Assembly (NCBI GenBank): GCA_022447925.1
Contig: JAKUTS010000003.1
Coordinates: 62,001-126,000, forward strand
DNA: 64,000 nucleotides
Source of the DNA: SAR202 cluster bacterium
GTDB lineage: Bacteria > Chloroflexota > Dehalococcoidia > Lucifugimonadales > UBA2962
Direction: 5' to 3'
Shown here: positions 43,359 to 51,539 of the stretch, piece by piece
Position numbering within the stretch: the stretch's first letter is position 1
How the letters are laid out: each line of letters opens with the position of its first letter
Position numbers and translations under genes: made by a program
The notes under the pieces: generated by a model
Database searches by the model: none
Told to the model about the DNA's origin: nothing
The model's input: only the letters and a program-made list of their open reading frames with translations

Positions 43359-44336
43359 TCATGAATTTTTCAATAGAGGCTCAGTTTCAGATAATTGACC
43401 TAGTAAGGAGCTTTTCAAATGAGAGCCAGTTATTATCGCAGCAACTTTTTTACCAGCTATAAATTTTTTATTTTCGAAACACGCAGCGATTGTTATTGCA
43501 GCTGATGGCTCAGCCATGACTTGATCAAATTCCATTAGTGTTTTAACTGCGGGAAGAAGCATGGGCTCAGGAATGATCCAAATATCATCTATTAAATGAC
43601 TTATTTCTTCAGAAATCTTCATTATAGGTATTCTTACTTCAAGGCCATCTGCTTCAGTTTTTGTAGACTTGTTAATGTCAAAGTGTTGGCCAGTTATTGC
43701 TTTTTGCATAACTGGTGCTCCGCTTGTTACAAGGCCGATAATCTTACTTGAAGGTTTAATTTCTTTGAACACGGAAGCAATCCCTTTAATAAGCGATCCA
43801 TTTCCAATTGGCACTAGTATGATGTCCCAATCAATATTATTGGAATTGATTAATTCATCGGCAATCGTTGCCGCTCCGTATGACATTTCTGGCACGACAC
43901 CGTCTTCCCAGAATTCAGCCCGATCTTTAATTGCTGCTTGTTTACCATATTCTTTTGCTGCATCAAAATCTTCACCGTGATGCACTACTTGGGCTCCAGT
44001 TTCCAATATACAGCGAATTTTTGAAGGATTAGCATTATTAGACACAAAAACAGTTACAGCTACACCATGTCTTTTGCCAGCTTCTGCAATTGCCAGTCCA
44101 TAGTTACCTGCTGATGCAACATATACCGCAGTATTCTCAAGAGAATTTTTATTAGATGACATAGCTGTCAAACCGCCGCGCAATTTAAATGAACCGATTG
44201 GCGAACAGTCCTCACGCTTTAACCAAATTTCGGAATTAAGTTGAGTGCCTATGCGGGAACGCAATAAGGGAGTCGGGAGCCAATCCTCACTTTTTAATAT
44301 GTCATATGTTTGTTTTAAGTTTTCAGAAGGTTTCAT
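43359..44336 (-). CDS. PLP-dependent threonine/serine dehydratase-like protein
   Basis: A 325-residue fold-type II PLP enzyme. The Schiff-base Lys is in CSPIGSFKLRGGLTAM, the cofactor phosphate loop in VPIGNGSLIKGIASV, and the substrate loop in VASAGNYGLAIA. The ending GKKVAAIITGSHLK carries the Ser/Gly near the PLP nitrogen. It resembles threonine deaminase/serine racemase types without regulatory ACT domains. Possible reactions are deamination of threonine or serine, or racemisation. It is adjacent to the AcoX-like gene with 1 bp between them. Confidence 0.87.
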   Translation of the reverse strand: MKPSENLKQTYDILKSEDWLPTPLLRSRIGTQLNSEIWLKREDCSPIGSFKLRGGLTAMSSNKNSLENTAVYVASAGNYGLAIAEAGKRHGVAVTVFVSNNANPSKIRCILETGAQVVHHGEDFDAAKEYGKQAAIKDRAEFWEDGVVPEMSYGAATIADELINSNNIDWDIILVPIGNGSLIKGIASVFKEIKPSSKIIGLVTSGAPVMQKAITGQHFDINKSTKTEADGLEVRIPIMKISEEISHLIDDIWIIPEPMLLPAVKTLMEFDQVMAEPSAAITIAACFENKKFIAGKKVAAIITGSHLKSSLLGQLSETEPLLKNS

Positions 44337-44362
44337 TTTTCTTTTTATTGAATTGTATTCTA

Positions 44363-45280
44363 TTACTCACTAAACCTTATGCCTAACGGGTCTTGTTCAA
44401 AATCAATATTAGTGAGTGCATTTATTGCAACCTCTCGAATATTTTCATTATCATCTCCGGTCCACTCTAAAATTTCCCTTTTTGCCAACTCTCCTCCAAT
44501 GTAACCTAATGACGTTAATGCGGCCACCTTTATTTGGATGTCACTATCTTTAGTGAATGGTATTATTTTGGACACGGTAGATTCATCACCCAAAAAACCG
44601 ACAGCATTTAATGCTTCAAATCTGATGGCAGGGTTTTTATCTTTTAAATCATTTAGGATTAAGTTCAACCATTTTTCCTGCGAATTTCGTCCCATGGCAA
44701 AAATTGCACTTTGCCTTAAAAGAACATTTTTACTTCGATGAAATCGATTTAAAACATTATCAATCCGCTGGTCTGAAAAATAACCTAGAGCTTCTAGTGC
44801 TCGCCTGAGAACATTGTCTTCTTCATCTTTGTTCTCGACGGTTTTGATTAGAGCATCAAATATTTTTTTTGTATCTCTATTAATTAATTTTCCATTCTGA
44901 CTCATCCGAGCGAATGAGCTCAAAGCGATTGCAGCAGCTGATTTTACATCTGAGTCAGAGTCAGTTAACAATATTTTAATTAATGGCTTTATAAATGTTC
45001 TGTCTTGTAATTCCCATAAACCATCTAGCGCCGCTTTTCTAACAGCAGGCTCAGTATCTGATAAGCTGATTTTGCATATATTAGTAAAGTCAAGCTGTAC
45101 ATCAAATTCAGCGAGTTCATTTAATCGAATTAAAATCTTAACTTTTATTTTGCTAGGTACAATTTGCCATGTACTACAAAAGTGGTCAAGTTCGTCTCCT
45201 GATATTCCTGAAAACTCTAAGAGAGTTGAAGTCTTTATACTCTCATTATTTTGGGCAAGTTCAGTTAAATAATCTTCCAA
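44363..45280 (-). CDS. HEAT-repeat protein
   Basis: A 305-residue helical protein with at least five HEAT/PBS-lyase-like repeats (for example DTEPAVRKAALDGLWELQD, DSDVKSAAAIALSSFAR, KNPAIRFEALNAVGFLGDES, DIQIKVAALTSLGYIGGELA, NENIREVAINALTNI). It has no signal peptide. Such repeats form a solenoid for protein contacts, and phycocyanobilin-lyase-like members are enzymes, but nothing specific is visible here. It ends 26 bp before the start region of the dehydratase gene and could be the first gene of the 45.3-39.7 kb leftward operon. Confidence 0.85.
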   Translation of the reverse strand: MEDYLTELAQNNESIKTSTLLEFSGISGDELDHFCSTWQIVPSKIKVKILIRLNELAEFDVQLDFTNICKISLSDTEPAVRKAALDGLWELQDRTFIKPLIKILLTDSDSDVKSAAAIALSSFARMSQNGKLINRDTKKIFDALIKTVENKDEEDNVLRRALEALGYFSDQRIDNVLNRFHRSKNVLLRQSAIFAMGRNSQEKWLNLILNDLKDKNPAIRFEALNAVGFLGDESTVSKIIPFTKDSDIQIKVAALTSLGYIGGELAKREILEWTGDDNENIREVAINALTNIDFEQDPLGIRFSE

Positions 45281-45385
45281 TTTCTCCAGGTTCCTATTTC
45301 AAAGAATTACTATTTTAATTTTAATTGAATTGTCTCTTAAATCATATTTCGATTAAATGAATTGGATTTGTAAGGTAGAATTTAA

Positions 45386-46060
45386 TTGAAAATGAAGAAG
45401 GCAAGCACCCCGAATGTACTAAGATTGTCACGTATTTTGGAGACAGAATATGGGAAGATTTCATGGTACCCGAGGCGGAATGCTATAGACGAGCTTGTCT
45501 ATACAATACTTTCGCAACATACCTCTGACATAAACTCTGAGAGAGCTTTTGAGAATTTGATGACAAGATTTGATTCAATAGAAGCTATTTCTAATGCTGA
45601 TGTGATTCAAATTGAGCAATGCATAAAAACTGCTGGCTTGCATAAAATCAAAGCGGCCAGAATCAAAGAGGTTTTGAATATAATCGATACTAAAACAGGT
45701 GGATTTGATATTAGTTTCCTATCTGAAATGCCACTGGAAGATGCTAAAACCTGGCTAAAATCACTGCCTGGTATTGGACCAAAGACGGCGGCCATTGTTC
45801 TATGTTTTTCTTTTGGAATGCCTGCAATGCCCGTGGATACTCATATTTATCGTGTTTCTCGTCGATTAAGACTTATTGGCCCGAAAGTGTCCGCTGATAA
45901 AGCTCATGATTTGATGGAAAAAATCGTCCCGCCTGATGAGATATTCTCTTTTCATATGTACTTGATTCAACATGGGCGGAAAGTTTGTAAAGCTTTGAAG
46001 CCTAGGTGTAGTGACTGTGTTGTGGCACTAATGTGTCCTTCAAGATTAAAACCCAGCTAA
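45386..46060 (+). CDS. nth: endonuclease III (DNA glycosylase/AP lyase)
   Basis: A 224-residue base-excision repair enzyme for oxidised pyrimidines. It shows ILSQHTSDINSERA, the helix-hairpin-helix SLPGIGPKTAAIVL with the catalytic Lys, VDTHIYRVSRRL with the catalytic Asp, and the C-terminal 4Fe-4S cluster ligands spaced C-x6-C-x2-C-x5-C (CKALKPRCSDCVVALMC). Length matches Nth. TTG 45386 and ATG 45392 are both possible starts, differing by two residues. It is a single-gene unit facing away from the HEAT gene across about 105 bp. Confidence 0.93.
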   Translation: MKMKKASTPNVLRLSRILETEYGKISWYPRRNAIDELVYTILSQHTSDINSERAFENLMTRFDSIEAISNADVIQIEQCIKTAGLHKIKAARIKEVLNIIDTKTGGFDISFLSEMPLEDAKTWLKSLPGIGPKTAAIVLCFSFGMPAMPVDTHIYRVSRRLRLIGPKVSADKAHDLMEKIVPPDEIFSFHMYLIQHGRKVCKALKPRCSDCVVALMCPSRLKPS

Positions 46061-46166
46061 CTGCACGATAAATTAGTTCTATCAGAGAAACTTTTTATGT
46101 AGGATAAAATTCAAAGAGTTATATTACATTTATTGTAAACAGTAGATATGGAGATTTAAAATCGAC

Positions 46167-47201
46167 ATGAAAGTCGGCATATTGAACATAACGGGTTATG
46201 GCGGTATTGAACTCGCTCGTATATTGAACAGACACCCCGAATTTAAAATCACTTCTATTACTGGCAGAAGTGCTGCAGGGGAGAAGTTGGCAGATATTTT
46301 CCCGCATTTATCTGAATTGGATTTAACTATAAAAGATGAATTAGATGAGCAGGTTGACATTATATTTTCAGCGCTGCCACATGCCGCTAGCGCCCAGAAA
46401 CTTAAACCATATATTGAAAGTGGACAAAGAGTTGTGGATTTCAGTGCAGATTTCCGTTTGGACGATATTACAAATTATGAAGATTGGTACGGAAAAGATC
46501 ATCCCTTGCCTAGTCATTTAAGCTTGGCATCTTATGGATTGCCTGAATTGAATAGGGAGTCAATAAAGTCTAGCTCATTAGTTGCTAACCCTGGCTGCTA
46601 TCCAACTGCAAGTATATTGGCACTAGCCCCAGCAATGGCAAATTCATTAATCACTGAGGATATCATTATAGATGCGAAATCAGGAGTTTCCGGAGCTGGA
46701 CGTGGATTGTCTTTAAATACACATTTTTCGGAACTTAATGAAAGTATTAAGGCATATTCAGTTTCAGGCCATCGACACATGCCTGAAGTTGTACAGGAGT
46801 TAACCAAATTAAATAATGAAGTTAATATTAAGCTAACTTTCTTAACTCATTTAATTCCTATAACTAGAGGAATATTAGTGAGTGCCTATGCTGGTTTAAA
46901 TATTGCAAAACTAGATAATAAATCGAATAACTCGGAACTAATACGTGATGTCTACAAGCAATATTATAAGGATGAGAGGTTTGTTACTGTAACGGATCAA
47001 CCTCCTACAACCAAACAGGCTCAAGGGACTAATCAATGCTTACTATATCCAACTGTCGATATTCGCACTAATAGATTGATAGTTATATCCTGTATTGATA
47101 ATCTTGTTAAGGGTGCTGCTGGCCAGGCTGTTCAGAATGCGAATATACTATTTGGATTTCCTGAAGAAACAGGTCTCGAGGATCTTGCATTGTACCCATA
47201 A
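46167..47201 (+). CDS. argC: N-acetyl-gamma-glutamyl-phosphate reductase
   Basis: ArgC reduces N-acetylglutamyl phosphate with NADPH in arginine synthesis. The 344 residues show the N-terminal VGILNITGYGGIELARIL nucleotide loop, VDFSADFRL, the active-site LVANPGCYPTASILAL (Cys nucleophile), SGVSGAGRGLS, and FLTHLIPITRGIL. The substrate-binding His is in GHRHMPEV. Start ATG 46167 (MKVGILN). No argJ, argB or argD is next to it in this window. ArgC stands alone, so the pathway genes are dispersed or lie outside. Confidence 0.93.
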   Translation: MKVGILNITGYGGIELARILNRHPEFKITSITGRSAAGEKLADIFPHLSELDLTIKDELDEQVDIIFSALPHAASAQKLKPYIESGQRVVDFSADFRLDDITNYEDWYGKDHPLPSHLSLASYGLPELNRESIKSSSLVANPGCYPTASILALAPAMANSLITEDIIIDAKSGVSGAGRGLSLNTHFSELNESIKAYSVSGHRHMPEVVQELTKLNNEVNIKLTFLTHLIPITRGILVSAYAGLNIAKLDNKSNNSELIRDVYKQYYKDERFVTVTDQPPTTKQAQGTNQCLLYPTVDIRTNRLIVISCIDNLVKGAAGQAVQNANILFGFPEETGLEDLALYP

Positions 47202-47251
47202 AACTAAGTTTTTAGTTGCGGTTGCATAATATAAACTTGAAGATATGATAA

Positions 47252-47327
47252 GCTCCCATCGTCTAGAGGACTAGGACACAGCCCTTTCAAGGCTGAAACA
47301 CGGGTTCGAACCCCGTTGGGAGTACCA
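47252..47327 (+). tRNA. tRNA-Glu (anticodon TTC)
   Basis: The acceptor stem GCTCCCA pairs with TGGGAGT (G1-U72 wobble at the end), D-arm TCGTCTAGAGGACTAGGACA, anticodon arm CAGCC-CTTTCAA-GGCTG with anticodon TTC, T-arm ACGGGTTCGAACCCCGT, discriminator A and encoded CCA at 47325-47327. It lies between argC and the KDPG aldolase gene on the same strand. Confidence 0.96.
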
Positions 47328-47380
47328 AATTTATTGGTTTATAAGTTAAACGTACAAATTAAAACAGTTGTTTTTGATTT

Positions 47381-48034
47381 ATGAAGAAGATTGAAATTCT
47401 CGATCATATTTCAGAAAGATCGCTTATGGCGGTTTTAGTAGTAGACCAAGTTGAAGAAGCAATTAATACTTCTAAAGCTTTACTAAAAGGTGGAGTGTCA
47501 GTAATCGAATTAGCTCTAAGAACATCTGTGGCAATTGAAGCTATAAGTGCGGTAGTAGATCATTGTCCAGGCATGCTAGTTGGAGCAGGAACAGTCATAA
47601 GTTTAGAGCAAGTAGAAAGTGTGAAAAAGGCTGGGGCCCATTTTGCATTATCTCCTGGATTAAATACGAATATCATATTAGAAAGTAACAACTGTGATTT
47701 GCCGTTCATACCGGGAATAGCTAGCCCAACCGAATTACAATTAGCTTTAGAAGTTGGTTGTAATTGCTTGAAATTATTTCCAGCTGAGCCAATTGGTGGT
47801 TTGCCCTATCTAAAAAGCATATCTGAACCTTATAAACATCTTGAAGTGAAATATATTCCGCTCGGGGGTATAAACATTGATAATTTTAATGACTATTTAT
47901 CATGCCCCGAGGTTATCGCGGTAGGTGGGTCTTGGTTAACTCCAAAAACGCTAATTAAAAGTAAGGATTGGGGAAACATCACAGCAATAGCACAGAAATC
48001 AGTAGAAATCGTGGCAAAGCAGGAAATTTACTAA
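47381..48034 (+). CDS. eda: 2-dehydro-3-deoxyphosphogluconate (KDPG) aldolase
   Basis: A 217-residue class I aldolase that splits 2-keto-3-deoxy-6-phosphogluconate into pyruvate and glyceraldehyde-3-phosphate. The landmarks are VIELALRTSVAIEA (Glu and Arg), VGAGTVISLEQ, FALSPGLNTNI, the Schiff-base Lys in CNCLKLFPAEPIGG and PLGGINIDNF near the C-terminus. It lies 3 bp before the KDG kinase gene, and the pair would convert KDG to central metabolites. Related members can act on other keto-deoxy sugar acids (KDPGal, KHG), so substrate range is not fixed. Confidence 0.9.
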   Translation: MKKIEILDHISERSLMAVLVVDQVEEAINTSKALLKGGVSVIELALRTSVAIEAISAVVDHCPGMLVGAGTVISLEQVESVKKAGAHFALSPGLNTNIILESNNCDLPFIPGIASPTELQLALEVGCNCLKLFPAEPIGGLPYLKSISEPYKHLEVKYIPLGGINIDNFNDYLSCPEVIAVGGSWLTPKTLIKSKDWGNITAIAQKSVEIVAKQEIY

Positions 48035-48037
48035 GTC

Positions 48038-49117
48038 ATGAAAAGAATAGTAACTTTTGGAGAAGTAATGATTAGGTTTAGCCCACCTGGATTAAGCAGG
48101 GTGATCCAATCATTACCCGGTTCCATTGAAGCCAGTTACGGCGGAGCTGAAGCAAATGCTGCGGTTCAGATTGCAATGTTAGGTGGAAACGTTAATTTTG
48201 TATCATCTTTACCTGTGGGGTCTGTCGGTGATAGTTGTGCAAATTATCTTAAAGGGTTAGGGGTAAACATAAATTCAGTTGTTAGATCTGAATTGGGCTG
48301 TATGGGTGCTTACTACTTAGAGACTGGAGCCAACCAGAGGCCATCAGTTGTTGAATATCATCGGACCGGTTCAACATTTTCATTGTTACCAACAAAGCAC
48401 TATAACTGGGACAAAATCTTGGCTGGTGCTGAGTGGCTTCTAATCAGTGGAGTGACTCCAGCCATTTCGAAATTAGCAAGTGAAGCGGTTACGGATGCTA
48501 TAGAAACAGCTAACAATATAGGTGTCAAGGTTTGCTTTGATTTGAATTACAGGATGAAACTTTGGAGATGGGATCCGAAATTTACTCCAATACAGCTGGC
48601 ATCTAAAATACTAGCTCAGTGCATTCATAAATCTGATTTAGTTATCGGAAATGAACAGGTCTTTTCTAATGTTCTCGGCATCTCAACAAAAATGCAAAAC
48701 GGCGATTTGACTAACAGAAGCACAGACCTTGCTAGGCAAATAATAAAATCATTCCCAAATTTGTCGTATGTGGCATTAAATATGCGGGAAATACTTTCTG
48801 CAACTCATAATAGATTTGGTCTGACTTTTTACCATAAAGAGCGAGACCTTTCATTTTTGGCGCCATCTGATGAAACGGGATACATTCGTTATGAGATAGG
48901 TAACATAGTAGATCGAGTTGGAGCTGGTGACGCACTTGCTGGAGCACTTCTTTATGGAATGTGTAATTTAGATACATTTGATTACCAGCAAGTGGCTGAA
49001 TTTGCAGCCGCAGCTGGCTGTTTATCGCACTCAATTGTGGGTGACTTCAGCTTTAGTAACAGAAAAGAAATAGAAAATTTATTAACTGGAAACAGTTTAG
49101 GGGGAGTAGTTAGATAG
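48038..49117 (+). CDS. kdgK: 2-dehydro-3-deoxygluconokinase (PfkB family)
   Basis: A 359-residue PfkB/ribokinase-type sugar kinase. The N-terminus RIVTFGEVMIRFSPPG, the YGGAEANAAVQIAMLGG loop (PfkB signature 1) and the C-terminal DRVGAGDALAGALLYGM with the catalytic Asp and anion hole (signature 2) are present. The first two motifs are characteristic of KdgK. It phosphorylates KDG to KDPG, which the upstream aldolase cleaves. The two genes are separated by 3 bp, strongly suggesting an operon for sugar-acid (alginate, pectin or gluconate-type) catabolism. Confidence 0.9.
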   Translation: MKRIVTFGEVMIRFSPPGLSRVIQSLPGSIEASYGGAEANAAVQIAMLGGNVNFVSSLPVGSVGDSCANYLKGLGVNINSVVRSELGCMGAYYLETGANQRPSVVEYHRTGSTFSLLPTKHYNWDKILAGAEWLLISGVTPAISKLASEAVTDAIETANNIGVKVCFDLNYRMKLWRWDPKFTPIQLASKILAQCIHKSDLVIGNEQVFSNVLGISTKMQNGDLTNRSTDLARQIIKSFPNLSYVALNMREILSATHNRFGLTFYHKERDLSFLAPSDETGYIRYEIGNIVDRVGAGDALAGALLYGMCNLDTFDYQQVAEFAAAAGCLSHSIVGDFSFSNRKEIENLLTGNSLGGVVR

Positions 49118-49151
49118 ATTTATTTGATAAAATCCCAAACAGGAGACGAAT

Positions 49152-49697
49152 ATGGGTAAGATTTTATTTGGATTTTTTACATTAATTATTTTATTTGCAA
49201 TTGCTTGTGGCGGTAGTGGAGGAGCATCAGCTTCCTTCTCAGATGCTGAACGACCTGAAACAATCGAAGATGATGTTCGCCTTGAGCCAACACCAACTGT
49301 AGAAACTCAGTTAGGAGAATACGGTGGAGGAGGAGGAGAAGTAACAAGCCTTGAAGATAGAGGTTTTGGTGCCCCACAGGAAATAGCTTTGGGTGAAGAA
49401 TTTATGTTTGAAGAGGTGTTAACCGTAACCGTAGATTTCAGAGAGCTGGTTAGTGACAATCGCTGTGCGGAAGGAAGCACCTGTGAAGAACCAGGTCAAG
49501 CTGTGGTGAAGCTTGGTGTTAGATCTGGAGGGATGTCTATGGGAGCCAGTGACTTCATCATTGAATCGGGAGCAGAAGGCGAAATTAAAAAGCTAGGAAG
49601 ATTCTCGGTTCAGTTAGTGGATGTAAATCCATTACCAAATGCTGATGGAACTCTTAGTGATGGATACGTTGCGACTGTACTGGTATTCAGGCAATAA
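49152..49697 (+). CDS. hypothetical lipoprotein
   Basis: A 181-residue secreted lipoprotein: signal peptide MGKILFGFFTLIILFAIAC with a lipobox FAIAC, then a Gly/Ser and acidic linker. A folded domain follows, with a Cys pair (DNRCAEGSTCEE) and the ending DGYVATVLVFRQ, probably a beta-sandwich. The sequence GQAVVKLGVRSGGMSMG...FIIESGA suggests a small all-beta module. No motif indicates function. An AGGAG lies upstream of ATG 49152. A strong hairpin follows the stop. Confidence 0.75.
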   Translation: MGKILFGFFTLIILFAIACGGSGGASASFSDAERPETIEDDVRLEPTPTVETQLGEYGGGGGEVTSLEDRGFGAPQEIALGEEFMFEEVLTVTVDFRELVSDNRCAEGSTCEEPGQAVVKLGVRSGGMSMGASDFIIESGAEGEIKKLGRFSVQLVDVNPLPNADGTLSDGYVATVLVFRQ

Positions 49698-49725
49698 AGC
49701 CTTTCTGACTTAGATTAAAGTTTAG

Positions 49726-49758
49726 ATTGAGCAAAAACGTATTACGGTTTTGCTCAAT
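49726..49758 (+). terminator. long hairpin after the lipoprotein gene (probable terminator)
   Basis: ATTGAGCAAAAACGT (49726-49740) pairs with ACGGTTTTGCTCAAT (49744-49758) at 14 of 15 positions around a three-base loop ATT. It lies 29 bp after the lipoprotein stop and 28 bp before the next start. The right arm contains TTTT but no T-run follows, so it may be a terminator, a processing site or an mRNA-stabilising hairpin. Confidence 0.55.
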
Positions 49759-49785
49759 CATATAAAAGTAGAAAAATGGCGGATA

Positions 49786-51327
49786 ATGTCAAATAGCAGG
49801 GTTGCCATTTTAATCATTTTGGTTTTCATGGTTGGGACATATTCTTGTTCCGAAAATCCGCCTAACCAATATGAACATGACTTCGGGGAAGTCGCTGTAA
49901 CCAAGACTAATTCCTTGGCACCTCAAAATTCATCCCAAACCGTAACTGTTGATGGCTTTGAAATTCCTGTTTCATCACCGTTACCTAATTTGAAGCCAGG
50001 TTGGCTATGGGAGACTGATGGTCCCATAATAATTTCAAATCAACCCGACACATTATTGGATGAAATACCCGTAGTGGGATCTAAAGTATTTCTTGATATT
50101 GTGGTTTTCAACGGTACGTTGATACCAATAGAGTCAGGGTTTAATGTCGATATATTTTTTGATGATGAAAAAATATATTCAATTAAATTTGAAGGTTCCA
50201 CTCCGGCAACTGGATTCAGAACTAGTATGGATATCATGTCTGAACTAATAGCTTCTTTAAACGTGACGCCGGGAGAACATGTTTTGAGTTTACAGATCGA
50301 TCCGGAAAACTTTATTGAAGAAGTTGATGAGTCAGACAACTTTTTTGAAAAAAAAATCACATGGTCAGCGACTGAAGTACAACAAACTACAACGAAGTAT
50401 ACTAATGATGATTTGGATACAATCCTTTCTACTGTTCCTAGATTAATACAAGCGAATCCAATCGTGCTTGGCGAAGATCAGGGAATAGACATTCAAGACG
50501 TAATTGATATTGCTGATGCTGGAATATTTTTGCTGACTGGTGCAAGTGTGCTCGATCAAAGGATTAGAATTCAGATTCTCGATAGACAGGATTATTTATA
50601 TCGATTGGAATCGACTTTTAACGATCTTTTTGCCCTTAATGATGGCACTGATTTCTTAGCGCTAGCACAAGAGCGTGACTTTCAAAAAAAGTATTCACTT
50701 GGAAAGAAAGACAGATTAGAGGGTATGGTCGACGTTATGGTGGATGGATCCAATAGATTCGATGTCGTTATTAGTACATTAGTGCATGAATTGGCACATG
50801 CTTTACAAGATATACTTGCTCCCTGGCAAACAGAAGGACGCGATCCCAACAATTCCTTAGAACTAATGGCAGTTAGAGAAGCTCAAGCTCAACAGTTTGA
50901 AAGAGCTTTTTGGTTGGTAGTAAATGACGTTTCAGGTGGAAATTTATTACGGTTTAGACATACAAAAGCTAGGGATGTTTATATAAATTCAAATGCATCA
51001 TTTGATTCAACTGTAGGTTATTATCAGCATGATTTGGGACGTGCAATACAATGGCTTGCTGTATTATCCGACGGAAATCTCAAGCCTCTCAAGATTGAGT
51101 TACTAGAAAACGGCGAGCTAAGTTACGAATCAGGATTTAGATTGTTTGAATACTTACTGACACTTAAATCGGAAGAAGTTCAGGAATATGTTACTGGTTT
51201 ATTATCTACATTTGATGATCATTCGGATGTAATTGTGGCTGTGCAAAAGCAACGTCTAGTTGATATTGATATGCCTGATTTTCGAGAATACTCAGCTTTA
51301 GAAGATGTTGGTTTACTAATGCCTTAA
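49786..51327 (+). CDS. lipoprotein with CARDB-like domain and HExxH metallopeptidase-like domain
   Basis: About 513 residues from ATG 49786 (MSNSRVAILIILVFMVG). A TTG at 49750 would overlap the hairpin. The signal peptide ends in a lipobox-like GTYSC. Residues of about 80-200 resemble a CARDB/Ig-like beta domain (VVFNGTLIPIESGFNVDIFFDD, FIEEVDESDNFF). The C-terminal part includes STLVHELAHALQDILAPW, an HExxH zinc motif, followed by LELMAVREAQAQQFERAFW, whose Glu could be the third ligand. It is related in style to the lipoprotein at 23 kb. It shares TTAA with the stop of thiS. Confidence 0.75.
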   Translation: MSNSRVAILIILVFMVGTYSCSENPPNQYEHDFGEVAVTKTNSLAPQNSSQTVTVDGFEIPVSSPLPNLKPGWLWETDGPIIISNQPDTLLDEIPVVGSKVFLDIVVFNGTLIPIESGFNVDIFFDDEKIYSIKFEGSTPATGFRTSMDIMSELIASLNVTPGEHVLSLQIDPENFIEEVDESDNFFEKKITWSATEVQQTTTKYTNDDLDTILSTVPRLIQANPIVLGEDQGIDIQDVIDIADAGIFLLTGASVLDQRIRIQILDRQDYLYRLESTFNDLFALNDGTDFLALAQERDFQKKYSLGKKDRLEGMVDVMVDGSNRFDVVISTLVHELAHALQDILAPWQTEGRDPNNSLELMAVREAQAQQFERAFWLVVNDVSGGNLLRFRHTKARDVYINSNASFDSTVGYYQHDLGRAIQWLAVLSDGNLKPLKIELLENGELSYESGFRLFEYLLTLKSEEVQEYVTGLLSTFDDHSDVIVAVQKQRLVDIDMPDFREYSALEDVGLLMP

Positions 51328-51539
51328 CCTCCTCCGACTGCCCTTACGATTTCAATTTCATCCGAGGCAACTATGTGTACCTCATTTAGGTCTTTTCTTC
51401 TGATTACAACACCATTTAAAGCAACTGCCACAAGTTTTTTGTTTATATTTAATTGTGTAAGTAGTTGTTCAGCCGTCAAATCAGGATTGATTCGTTTGTC
51501 CTTACCATTTATTCTGACATTTATTGTTTTTCCCGTCAT
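51324..51539 (-). CDS. thiS: sulfur carrier protein ThiS
   Basis: A 71-residue ubiquitin-like sulfur carrier. I start at ATG 51539 (MTGKTINVRINGKDK), which overlaps the stop of thiE by four bases (ATGA). The longer frame adds unconserved residues. It shows LTAEQLLTQLNINKKLVAVALNGVVI and ends in EIVRAVGGG. The C-terminal Gly-Gly is adenylated then thiocarboxylated and donates sulfur to the thiazole ring in the ThiG reaction. The single extra Gly at the end is slightly unusual, as ThiS normally ends in GG. No ThiF is seen in the window. Confidence 0.9.
   Translation of the reverse strand: MTGKTINVRINGKDKRINPDLTAEQLLTQLNINKKLVAVALNGVVIRRKDLNEVHIVASDEIEIVRAVGGG

Noticed and set aside
47222-47249. 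Promoter with TTGCAT and TATGAT boxes in front of tRNA-Glu
   Set aside because: The -10-like box ends 2 bp before the tRNA 5' end, so the start point would fall inside the tRNA; spacing does not work.
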